Source of the DNA: Arachnia propionica
Lineage (GTDB): Bacteria > Actinomycetota > Actinomycetes > Propionibacteriales > Propionibacteriaceae
NCBI RefSeq assembly: GCF_037055325.1
Contig: NZ_CP146373.1
Coordinates: 1,612,001-1,676,000, forward strand
Direction of reading: 5' to 3'
DNA: 64,000 nt
Shown here: positions 26,523 through 33,748 of the stretch, piece after piece
Layout of the letters: each line of letters starts with the position of its first letter
Position numbering within the stretch: position 1 is the stretch's first letter
Program-made: the position numbers and the translations under genes
Notes under the pieces: model-generated
Databases searched by the model: none
The model's input: only the letters and a program-made list of their open reading frames with translations
Told to the model about the DNA's origin: nothing

Positions 26523-27827
26523 CAGGGGGTCGGCAAAGTCGGTTTAGGTGGTTGTTTGGGTGAGTAGCTTGATGGCGCGTTTTGGTTGTCGTGATAGGGA
26601 CCTGGTGGTTGAGGCGATGGCGGCTTGGACGCCGTAGGCCAGTCGGATGAGGCTGATGGCCAGGTTGCGCAGGGCGGCCATGATCTCGGGGCCGTTAGCG
26701 GTGCGCAGCTGGTGGTGGTCCTCGTCGAAGACCATGTCTCTGACCCAGTGGAGCCGGTTCTCGATTCCCCAGTGCCCTTGGATCCAGGCGGTGACGGTCT
26801 CGGGCTGGGCATCAGTCATGGGTAGAGAGCAGACCAGGTAGACCACCTCCACAGTCGTCGTCTTGGCGCTACCGCTGCTGTTCTTGCCTGTGTTCCTGCG
26901 ATTCTTGGTGGTTCGGGTGCGCCGGACCTGGATCACCTGAGCCGCCCCGGGGAAGTCCACCCAGGCGGGAGCCTCGACCGCTTTGACGGTACGCCGCACC
27001 CGCCGCCCACGCGAAGTGTCAACGCTTGAGATTGACGGAACGTTCTTCCAGGGCAGCTTCTTGAGCGTCCTACGTACACCGGGCTGGTTGTTCTTGACAG
27101 TGAGAAGATAGTGACCACCCTGATCGTGGATCCAGTGAGCGGTGTCTACCTGGGTGTGCATGGCGTCGGCGGTGACCACCGCCCCGTCCAGGTCCAACGG
27201 TTCGAGAAGCTCCCTGAGCGCCGGGATCTCGTTGGTCTTGTCCGCCACCCGCGCCTGGGTCAGGACCGTGCCGGTGGCGTGATCCAGGGCTGAGAGGAGA
27301 TGAGGCGCCGGGTCCTTGCTGGTACGGGCCCCACGCATGGTCTTGCCGTCCACCGCGATCACCCTTCGACCGGCGACGGTGCCGGTACGTGTACAGAACC
27401 AGGACCTCAAATGGGTGTTGAGGTCTGCGGGGTCCAGGTCCTGGAGCACCCTGCGGATGGTGGACTCCGACGGCAGGGCCTGGCCCGCCTCCAGGTCGGT
27501 GGCGGTCAGATCGGTGGTGTGCTCCCATATCGCCGTCAGGCTGCGACACCCGGCCATCACTCCGGTCACGGCCAGTGACAGCACCGTGAACAGGCTGTGG
27601 CGTACTCCCCGCCGATCACGCGGGTCGTCCACGTTCTTAAGAACCTCGACCAGGGGCTGGCGTGACAGAACGGTCGTGGTGGAAGATGACATCAGCGCGG
27701 GCTCCCAGGACGAAAGGGATGACTAGACACCACTCATCGTCCCTACGGGGCCCGCGCCCCACCTCAACGACACGCCACCCCTGTCAACGCTCAGCCGCCC
27801 TCACCCACCCACTTTGCCGACCCCCTG
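26523..27827. mobile_element. ISAs1-family insertion sequence with 10-bp target duplication
   Basis: The element is 1,305 bp long. Its ends are a 17-base inverted repeat, CAGGGGGTCGGCAAAGT at 26523-26539 and its complement at 27811-27827. Immediately outside both ends is the identical decamer GGCGGTCGAC (26513-26522 and 27828-27837), a perfect target-site duplication of the size expected for the ISAs1 family. Deleting the element plus one decamer restores an open frame of an ISL3-type transposase, which confirms the boundaries. The intact ends, duplication and transposase suggest a recent insertion. Confidence 0.93.
26544..27692 (-). CDS. ISAs1-family transposase
   Basis: A 382-residue transposase with DDE_Tnp_1-associated N-terminus (LVEVLKNVDDPRDRRGVRHS), then the catalytic acidic residues in VIAVDGKTMRGART, AVVTADAMHTQ and WGIENRLHWVRDMVFDED (the Y-(2)-R-(3)-E-(6)-K-like signature region). 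The gene fills the insertion sequence at 26523-27827 and has no visible lesion, so the element may still be active. Confidence 0.95.
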   Translation of the reverse strand: MSSSTTTVLSRQPLVEVLKNVDDPRDRRGVRHSLFTVLSLAVTGVMAGCRSLTAIWEHTTDLTATDLEAGQALPSESTIRRVLQDLDPADLNTHLRSWFCTRTGTVAGRRVIAVDGKTMRGARTSKDPAPHLLSALDHATGTVLTQARVADKTNEIPALRELLEPLDLDGAVVTADAMHTQVDTAHWIHDQGGHYLLTVKNNQPGVRRTLKKLPWKNVPSISSVDTSRGRRVRRTVKAVEAPAWVDFPGAAQVIQVRRTRTTKNRRNTGKNSSGSAKTTTVEVVYLVCSLPMTDAQPETVTAWIQGHWGIENRLHWVRDMVFDEDHHQLRTANGPEIMAALRNLAISLIRLAYGVQAAIASTTRSLSRQPKRAIKLLTQTTT

Positions 27828-27837
27828 GGCGGTCGAC

Positions 27838-27925
27838 CACGAGCATTTCCAGCGACCAGCGCAAGGCGTCCTTGGACGATGACGACCGCGGCTTCGCAAC
27901 ACTCACCGGCTGGCCTCGTCGGAGA
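27838..27925 (-). pseudogene. ISL3-type transposase remnant, upstream piece
   Basis: Minus-strand sequence reading KDALRWSLEMLV up to the target duplication of the ISAs1-like element; joined to 26428-26522 it gives an uninterrupted DALRWSLEMLVVDRLSVSRI. This is the start of the ISL3 helix-turn-helix domain. Only ~30 codons survive on this side. The zinc-binding N-terminus is not present. Confidence 0.55.
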
Positions 27926-27970
27926 ATGTGATCGCGCGCCCCGCTGCTCCTTCGTCCCGTTCACCGACTT

Positions 27971-28378
27971 TCACACGTGCGCTGTTCCGGGTGCGATCAC
28001 CTGAAGCCCCACGACCCGGGCCGCCTTACCGAGTCTGTGGTCGTAGGTGAGAACCGCGGCGGCATCGAGTCGCATCGCTGCTTCGAGGTGCAACGCATCG
28101 AGAGTCCGCAGGTATGGCATGGGCAGCAGAGCCGCGCCGCGGTAAACCGCCCGGTCAAGAGCGGCCAGCCCAACCCCGTCGAGAATCCGAGTCACGGCAC
28201 CCTGATCGATGCCCTCCCTGACAGCGATGCGACGCAGCTCGGTTTCGACCAGATCACAGGAAACCAGCACGTCCGTGGTCTGGTCGAGCCACTCGACCAG
28301 AGCATTGCTCTCGGGTTGCTCGATCAGCAGGACACCGAGGGCAGACGTGTCGACGTACACGATCGCGCCCGGAGTCAC
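27971..28378 (-). CDS. vapC: PIN-domain toxin, VapC family
   Basis: A 135-residue PIN-domain ribonuclease. All four acidic active-site positions are visible: Asp10 (VYVDTSAL), Glu45/Glu47 (LVETELRR), Asp94 (RTLDALHLEA) and Asp113 (TYDHRL). The start overlaps the antitoxin stop by four bases. It is the intact relative of the truncated copy at 23951-24262. VapC toxins cleave tRNA or rRNA; the target here is unknown. Confidence 0.92.
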   Translation of the reverse strand: MTPGAIVYVDTSALGVLLIEQPESNALVEWLDQTTDVLVSCDLVETELRRIAVREGIDQGAVTRILDGVGLAALDRAVYRGAALLPMPYLRTLDALHLEAAMRLDAAAVLTYDHRLGKAARVVGLQVIAPGTAHV

Positions 28379-28656
28379 AGGCTGTCCTCACGCAGCTCGT
28401 CGAGAATCTCCGAGAGCCTCCTCGCGTCGGTTCTCCGCGCGATTCCCAACTCCGCCCACCCTCCCCGACGCCGTGCCGGGCGGACGATTCGCAACGTGGG
28501 TGCAGGCTCGTCGAGCGGCACGATTCTCCCCACGGGCACCCCGCTGTTGGTCAGGATGAAGGACTGGCCTTCGCCCACCGCGCGAAGGACCCGCCCAGAC
28601 TCATTGCGCAACTCACGCTGGGACAGGCTCCTGATCCGCGGCTCGGTGTCACTCAT
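28375..28656 (-). CDS. vapB: Antitoxin of the Phd/VapB type
   Basis: A 93-residue antitoxin. Its N-terminus (RIRSLSQRELRNESGRVLRA, then SFILTNSGVPVGRIVPLD) is the Phd/YefM-like DNA-binding and dimerisation fold; the C-terminus (DARRLSEILDELREDSL) is the acidic helical toxin-binding tail. The ATG at 28656 is chosen because upstream codons do not resemble the family. A 4-base overlap couples it to vapC. Confidence 0.9.
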   Translation of the reverse strand: MSDTEPRIRSLSQRELRNESGRVLRAVGEGQSFILTNSGVPVGRIVPLDEPAPTLRIVRPARRRGGWAELGIARRTDARRLSEILDELREDSL

Positions 28657-28803
28657 GACACACAAGCGTAGCGCTCGTGCTACAAGACGCTGTGGCGAAT
28701 CTTGGTTCGCGCCCAGCACCAATCGTCGGCAACTCTGCCAAAGAGCGAACGCACAGGGTTTGGCGTGCAGGCCTTCCGTAATGTCACGCAACGGATTCCT
28801 GAC

Positions 28804-29673
28804 TCACCGCACGCTTGTTTTCACCGGTCGGAGCTGGAACAGAGTCGTTTTGCTGTCGTACTTCCCCACTTCGGCTGTGAAGCGGAGATTGGTTCCAGAA
28901 GGAACACTGCCCGGCGATTTGTCGGCGGGAAAATGGAAGTCGTAGTAGTTGATGTCGAAGAACTGGAAGTTCGGTCCCAGCGCACTGTCCGGATCGTAAT
29001 TCCCCGCGGACAGCAGGTAATCGAAGCGAGTTTTCGTTGATCCGTGCCGAGTAATAACCATGACGCATCCGTCGAATTCAATTATCCGCCCTTGGTACTT
29101 GCTGGCAAAAGCGGCAATCGAGGGATCACCCGGATCCTTGAGGCTCAGCAGAGCCGCCAGATCCGAGTTGTTCTCCGCAGTCAGGATTCCTGGCGTAGAC
29201 GTCGCATCCGAGGCGGAGGGCTCTTCTTCAGGCGTGGGAGCAGTGGAAGATTGCGGACTCGAGGACGGGGTTGGTTGATCCGTCGGGGTCTCTGCCGCCT
29301 CGGGCGTTGCCGACTCTTTCGCCGGGAAAGTGTGGTAACGGATGACCACTGGGACATCCGGGGCGAATTTCTCATTCGCGGTGTAATCGGAATCACCGGC
29401 GATTGACACATCCTTCACCTCCTCATCACCAGCAAACAACCCAATGACAAGGTCTGCGACCGCCTCGGTCGTGACGTTGGTGAACCCGGCGTTCTCGAAA
29501 CGAGTGACAACGTCCTGATATTTCTTGCCCTTGACCTCTGACGCCGAGAGCGGCGGGTCAACCCGCCCAGGAACATCACCTCCTCCACAGGCAGCGATCG
29601 GGAAAATGATGAGTAGAGTCACCACCATGGCGACCACCCGAGACAGTCCGGGGTACGGTGAACGAGTGAGCAT
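28804..29673 (-). CDS. Lipoprotein with PASTA-like and DUF4839-like domains
   Basis: A 289-residue secreted lipoprotein. The signal peptide ends at a lipobox-like IAACGGG. A ~70-residue PASTA-like module follows (YQDVVTRFENAGFTNVTTEA), then a Pro/Thr/Glu/Ser-rich linker (residues ~130-165) and a C-terminal DUF4839-type domain containing IIEFDGCVMVITRHGSTKTR and FQFFDINYYDFHF. The ATG at 29673 gives the shortest signal peptide; the frame is open 16 codons upstream. The gene stands alone beside a HigA remnant. Function is unknown; PASTA-like modules often contact cell wall. Confidence 0.75.
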   Translation of the reverse strand: MLTRSPYPGLSRVVAMVVTLLIIFPIAACGGGDVPGRVDPPLSASEVKGKKYQDVVTRFENAGFTNVTTEAVADLVIGLFAGDEEVKDVSIAGDSDYTANEKFAPDVPVVIRYHTFPAKESATPEAAETPTDQPTPSSSPQSSTAPTPEEEPSASDATSTPGILTAENNSDLAALLSLKDPGDPSIAAFASKYQGRIIEFDGCVMVITRHGSTKTRFDYLLSAGNYDPDSALGPNFQFFDINYYDFHFPADKSPGSVPSGTNLRFTAEVGKYDSKTTLFQLRPVKTSVR

Positions 29674-29844
29674 GCGTGCATCCTCAGGATGTGTTGGGCG
29701 CGGAAAGCGGGCGTGCCACACCTTGGCAAACCATCATCAATGTAGCCACATCGTTGGCGCCTGAATATTCCATTTGGTTGATTAACCAAAACCCCTTTCT
29801 CACATCCTGCACGGAGCGCGATCGGACCCCACTTTTCAAGGGTT

Positions 29845-29996
29845 TTACATCCAGTTCGCAATCTCCAATTGCAGATCCGAGAAGCAGACCCTTCTCCATG
29901 GCCACACAGTCTCCAGAAGCACTCGTGAGGTAAGCCTCGGCAGATGAGTCACACCCACGTCGTCACCCAGCATTTTCTTCTCGATTTCGAGACAGT
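29845..29996 (-). pseudogene. HigA-type antitoxin remnant, distal piece
   Basis: Minus-strand sequence beginning directly at the insertion-sequence boundary continues the antitoxin frame of 30903-31014: after removal of the element and one AGT duplication the frame reads LWANLQSRHCLEIEKKMLGDD, matching the C-terminus of HigA antitoxins (LQ-x-RYDLE type). The frame then runs on to a stop at 29845-29847. Confidence 0.55.
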
Positions 29997-30902
29997 GAGG
30001 CTTATTCATAGGGGTGTTTTGGTTTCCCTAACTGACGCTTTATCCGAGGGGGACGTGAAGGCGGCTTGCCCGATCTGAGACAATTCAAAGTGTTCTACTA
30101 CAAAGACTCTCAGATGAAAGACAAGCCGCTGCCATGAATACTACCACAAGCCTTGACCGCAACCAGATTCTCAACCTGTGTGAACTGATCCACACATCCC
30201 ATTCCGGAAACCTATCCGGCAGCAGGATCCCGTGACCTGGGGTTGTTCCGCTGTATCCAGATCCATTTTGTTGACGCTCAGACACAACCTCACCCAAGAG
30301 TTACTGGCCGACATCCACACAGTTTCCCAAGCCACCATCTCGAGAGTGGTGGCGGTCTACACCCCCTTGATCGCCGACCTCCTTCAAGCATGGATACCTG
30401 AGCTGGAAGATCCTCGACCCAGACCGCCAGTACATCATCGACGGCACCCTTGATGTCCTGCTGGTCGTGGCGCGACCGTCCCGAGCTGTACTCAGGCACA
30501 CACCACACCACGGGGGTGAACCTGCAAGTGGCCTGCACCCTAGCCGGACACCTCGCCTGGATCTCCCCACCCCTGCCGGGTAGTGTGCATGATGCGAAGG
30601 CCATCAAGGAATCCGGATTCCTTGAGGCACTTGATGCCACGACGCATAGTGGGGACAAGGGCTACATCGGTTTGGGGATGATCACCCCCGCGAAGAAACC
30701 CGCCCATGGTGAACTCACCAACACCGACAAGAGAAACAACACGACCATCAACCGCATCCGCTACCTCATCGAACGCGTCATCACGAACCTCAAAACCTGG
30801 CGTGTCCTCCACACCGATTACCGCCGCCCCTACAACACCTTCGAAACCACAATACAAGCCATCACCGGACTCATCTTCGCCTACACCCCATGAATAAGCC
30901 TC
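29997..30902. mobile_element. IS5-type insertion sequence with 3-bp target duplication
   Basis: A 906-bp element bounded by inverted repeats that begin GAGGCTTATTCATAGGGGTGT at the left (29997) and end with the near-complement at 30902 (one base missing/changed). AGT flanks both ends (29994-29996 and 30903-30905). Removing the element and one AGT rejoins a HigA-like antitoxin frame, which supports these limits. The transposase inside is frameshifted, so this copy is defective by itself. Confidence 0.8.
30134..30893 (+). pseudogene. IS5-family (DDE_Tnp_4) transposase, frameshifted
   Basis: The protein is recognisable in pieces. The start is MNTTTSLDRNQILNLCELIH (frame from 30134) until a TGA at about 30233. 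A second frame gives LRHNLTQELLADIHTVSQAT to ADLLQAWIPELED. A third, ELYSGTHHTTGVNLQVACTL to THSGDKGYIGLGMI and INRIRYLIERVITNLKTWRV, runs to 30893. Together they cover a DDE_Tnp_4-type transposase, including the D of HDAKAIKESG and the DKGY region, but with at least two frameshifts. The element could only move if served in trans. Confidence 0.75.
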
Positions 30903-31014
30903 AGTGGCGTGACTGCAAGTTGGCCCAGAGTTGCGGACTCATCTCAAAGAAACGCCCCCATCGCACCGTCGCGTCAATCGCGATCTGACGTTTGCCGCGC
31001 GCAACCTCGCTGAT
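30903..31014 (-). pseudogene. HigA-type antitoxin remnant, proximal piece
   Basis: Minus-strand residues ISEVARGKRQIAIDATVRWG and RFFEMSPQLWANLQSRH match the helix-turn-helix and following helix of HigA/VapI antitoxins (RISEI-x-RGKR-x-I-x-x-DTALRL-x-RFFGTSPEFWLNLQ type). A TGA precedes ISE, so the N-terminal part is missing or out of frame, and the IS5-like element splits the end. No HigB toxin is visible nearby. Confidence 0.6.
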
Positions 31015-31069
31015 TCAGCGCCCACGACAGGATGTCCCCCTGAAGCGACACAACGTCTGAATTCATGAC

Positions 31070-31118
31070 ACTTTAGATCTTAAAGTATCATCAGAGACGA
31101 AAGAGCGATACTTTAGGG
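31070..31118. promoter_or_regulatory. Palindromic operator candidate upstream of the broken Fic gene
   Basis: ACTTTA-GATCT-TAAAGT (31070-31086) is a perfect palindrome, and GATACTTTAG (31109-31118) repeats its arm in inverted orientation (TAAAGTATC at 31081-31089). The cluster ends seven bases before the GTG of the Fic gene, a position expected for autoregulation or a silencing site. No regulator gene is adjacent. Confidence 0.4.
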
Positions 31119-31126
31119 AGGGATGA

Positions 31127-32110
31127 GTGGGACGGTGGGTCACGCGCTCCTGGCAGAGCACCTACGACGGCGGCCTGCGCCGTCGAGACCGTCGTTCTGG
31201 CGAGTACGTTGCCTACATCCCCGATCCCTCGTGGGTGCTGGTCTCGCGCTGACCCCTGAGACAGAAGGCTTGGCAGCTCAGGCGGAGACCCGCGCGCGAG
31301 CCGTGAACGCATCACCGGATTTGGTGCGCATCGGAAGGTTTCTCCTGCGCAGCGAGGCAATCGCGTCCTCCCGGATCGAGGGGATAGCACCATCGGCCCA
31401 CAAAATTGCCCTGGCGGAGCTTGGGCAGCAGGAGGAGATCAAGGGGCTGAGCGAGCAAGCCCGCTCCGTCGCGCACAACATGACTCTCGTGCGCAGGGCC
31501 GTGGAAGAACTCTCGGACTCCCACCCCATGACACGCGAACACCTGGTGGCTCTTCACCGTAGCCTGCTACCAGATTCACCGGAACATCACGGCATCCGCG
31601 TGGTCCAGAACCGGTCGGGAGGTTCCTCGTACCATCCGCTGGATGCCGACTTCGTTCCCCCACCAGCCGACTCTCTCCCACCACTGATCGACAACCTCCT
31701 GGAATACCTCAACGGTGCAATCCACGGACGGGAAGCCGAACGGCAGTGCTGCACAGAGCACGCCTGGGACCGGACGCGATGCATGGATCGCGTTCTTCCT
31801 CAAAGCCGTCATGATCGCCTGCGATCAGGCGGAGCGGATTTCCGCTGAACTGGCCGATCTCCGGGAGCAGTGAAACGAGGACCTTCAGCACTGGACCAAC
31901 CACAGGAACGCAAATCGCTCCCAGCGGAAAGATTTGACAGCGCTACGGATCCTGGAGGACCTGCCGGGCGCACCTGTCCTCACAATCACAACGGCTTCAA
32001 GAATCCATGGCATCTCGCGCACAGCCGCATCCCGGACACTCGCAACGCAGCCACTGCGCTACGCCACCATGCTGGACTCCACTCTCAGGAGGACTGGGCA
32101 GGGGAATAAT
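31127..32110 (+). pseudogene. Fic family protein, frameshifted, with catalytic loop deleted
   Basis: The N-terminus reads WVTRSWQSTYDGG and SGEYVAYIPDP in one frame, then after a shift near 31235 LALTPETEGLAAQAETRARA, RSEAIASSRIEGIAPSAHKI and YHPLDADFVPPPADSLPPLI. The last ~100 codons, in a third frame from about 31770, give DAWIAFFLKAVMIACDQAER and the C-terminal winged helix (ALRILEDLPGAPVLTITTAS). The ~40 residues between, which include HPFxDGNGR, are absent, and TGA at 31871-31873 sits where Fic relatives often have Trp. The C-terminal frame runs without stop into the next gene. This is a dead AMPylator. Confidence 0.85.
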
Positions 32111-32161
32111 CCTGACGCCCGCAAGGTTGATGACCTACATACCCTACGGAAAGGAGCTGCC

Positions 32162-32695
32162 ATGTCACTCCAGCTCTTCGAGCTTGTCCCTGCAACACCG
32201 TCCCGCGAGGCCGCCGAGACCCTCATCGCTCAGGTCTCCCAAGCCGTCGAGGCCGTCGGCGCCTCTGTCCTGGAATCGCAGGTCACCGCCAGCCACGAGC
32301 GCATCTTCACCATCATCGAGCTCGGATCCGACGACGTCGCCGGCCTGACCACCGCCGTCCGGAACGCCGTTTCCGATGCCGAGGTCACCGGCCCTGACGA
32401 GGTCCGCCTCGTGGGCGCCGAGCTGGAGGACGTACGCGCGCTGGCCCGCAAAGCCGACTACCTCGTGGAGTGGGATATCCCCGAGGAGATCTCCATGGAG
32501 ACCTACCTGGCGCGGAAGAAGGCCAACTCCCCCAAGTACGCCCAGGTCCCGGAGGTGAGTTTCCTTCGCACCTACGTGCGCGAGGACACGGTCAAGTGCC
32601 TGTGCTTCTACGACGCCCCCGATGAGGACGCCGTGGTGCGCGCCCGGGAGGCCGTCTCCACCCCGATCGACCGCCTGCACACCCTGGAAGGCTGA
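32162..32695 (+). CDS. DUF4242-type (nickel-binding-like) protein
   Basis: A 177-residue protein. The second half, VEWDIPEEISMETYLARKKA and VSFLRTYVREDTVKCLCFYD, with DEDAVVRAREAVSTPIDRLH at the end, matches the DUF4242 fold (a small ferredoxin-like metal-binding family). A related half-domain may form the N-terminus (RIFTIIELGSDDVAG). AAAGGAG lies seven bases before the ATG, and the frame upstream belongs to the broken Fic gene. It is a free-standing cytosolic protein; function is unknown. Confidence 0.75.
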   Translation: MSLQLFELVPATPSREAAETLIAQVSQAVEAVGASVLESQVTASHERIFTIIELGSDDVAGLTTAVRNAVSDAEVTGPDEVRLVGAELEDVRALARKADYLVEWDIPEEISMETYLARKKANSPKYAQVPEVSFLRTYVREDTVKCLCFYDAPDEDAVVRAREAVSTPIDRLHTLEG

Positions 32696-32858
32696 GGCGT
32701 CGAGGCGCAAAACGGTCGGCGTCAGACCCACTAACTGGTTGGGTCCGACGCCGGCCAACATCCCTGATGCGTCGTGTCAAGATGGCGGCAAAGAGTGCAC
32801 CGGGCCGGCGAAGGCGAAAACGGAGCGCACGAGCAGAAGCGGGGAAGCGGGATACCAC

Positions 32859-32905
32859 GAGGCTTATTCACAGAATCCCGAAGATGATTCCTGTGAATAA
32901 GCCTC
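32859..32905. repeat. 47-bp hairpin made of IS5-like terminal sequence
   Basis: GAGGCTTATTCACAG (32859-32873) and its exact complement (32891-32905) form a 15-bp stem around a 17-base loop. The first 12 bases, GAGGCTTATTCA, equal the ends of the IS5-type element at 29997-30902. It lies between convergent genes, so it may also act as a terminator, but there is no T-run. A pair of IS ends with almost nothing between them suggests a minimal non-autonomous element or an excision/deletion scar. Confidence 0.55.
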
Positions 32906-32914
32906 CAAGTCTTT

Positions 32915-33748
32915 CTATTCATCATCTGGCGGCGAAACACTAAATAGGAAACCGCGAGAATCATCATAGCCGCTATCAAGCCTATGATACTTTGAGTCAG
33001 CGGATATAGCAATAAGCACCTGTCGGTTTTCGCCAACTACTTGCTCGCTAACCTCCACATCGAACCGCACTTCTTCACCTACAGCCACCGAATTCCATTT
33101 CTCTCCCGGAGAATCGCCACATCCAAGGCCATATTGATCCGCCCAAGTTGCATACCATCGCATTTCTTTACCGCGCGCAGTAGATGCTCTCCCATGAAAG
33201 CCGAGCGGGTGTCCAACATCTATTCGGTAACACGAAACACTGCCAACCGAATCTGGCCTCTCTCCAGAACGACCGAATGAATCTACGAGCGATTCAATTA
33301 TGGGGTAATATCTGGCAGTATTTTCATTTGACATGCGGAACATCGAGACCTGATTCCGTAGCATACCGGAGACGCCCCGCACCAAGTCCTGTTCAAATTT
33401 CACAAGATCACGAGAGTGCGCCACAGAGTTCCGGAGCTTGCACATTAGAGACGGCAAAACTTTTGTCTGTTGCTCATCCTCAAAAACCGGTTCAAATTTT
33501 GACCAGTTATTTTGAGCCAGTGAGACGAGTTTGTGAAGTTCTAGATAGTCAAGAAGATCTTCAGACGCCTGAACGCCTTCTTTCTTATTACTCTCTGATT
33601 GGCGCACTTTTTCCAGTCTTTTCAACTGATCCGCATGGAACCCTTCTTGCCAGTTCGGGAATACGGCACGGATCGCCAATCACAGAGCGATTTCAACACC
33701 AGCCAGTGCGCTTGCGACGCCGTCTTCAAACTCACACCCCTCACACAT
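32915..33748 (-). pseudogene. HEPN (Swt1-like) protein interrupted by an in-frame TGA
   Basis: The main frame encodes 254 residues up to a TTG at 33679. It includes a helical domain with RNSVAH, the R-x4-6-H motif of HEPN ribonucleases, and a C-terminal beta-rich part (HPLGFHGRASTARGKEMRWY, EVRFDVEVSEQVVGENRQVL). Directly upstream in frame is TGA (33680-33682), preceded by ATG-initiated CEGCEFEDGVASALAGVEIA. That ATG (33748) overlaps the ychF stop. Reading TGA as Trp would give EIALWLAIRAVFPNW, a good helix start, so the original gene probably began at 33748. Composition is AT-richer than ychF, suggesting acquisition. It may be a relic of a defence or RNA-processing module. Confidence 0.55.

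Noticed and set aside
29684..29905. 73-codon minus-strand frame between the PASTA-like lipoprotein and the IS5-type element
   Set aside because: It overlaps, in another frame, the distal part of the HigA remnant and has no family resemblance or good start signal.
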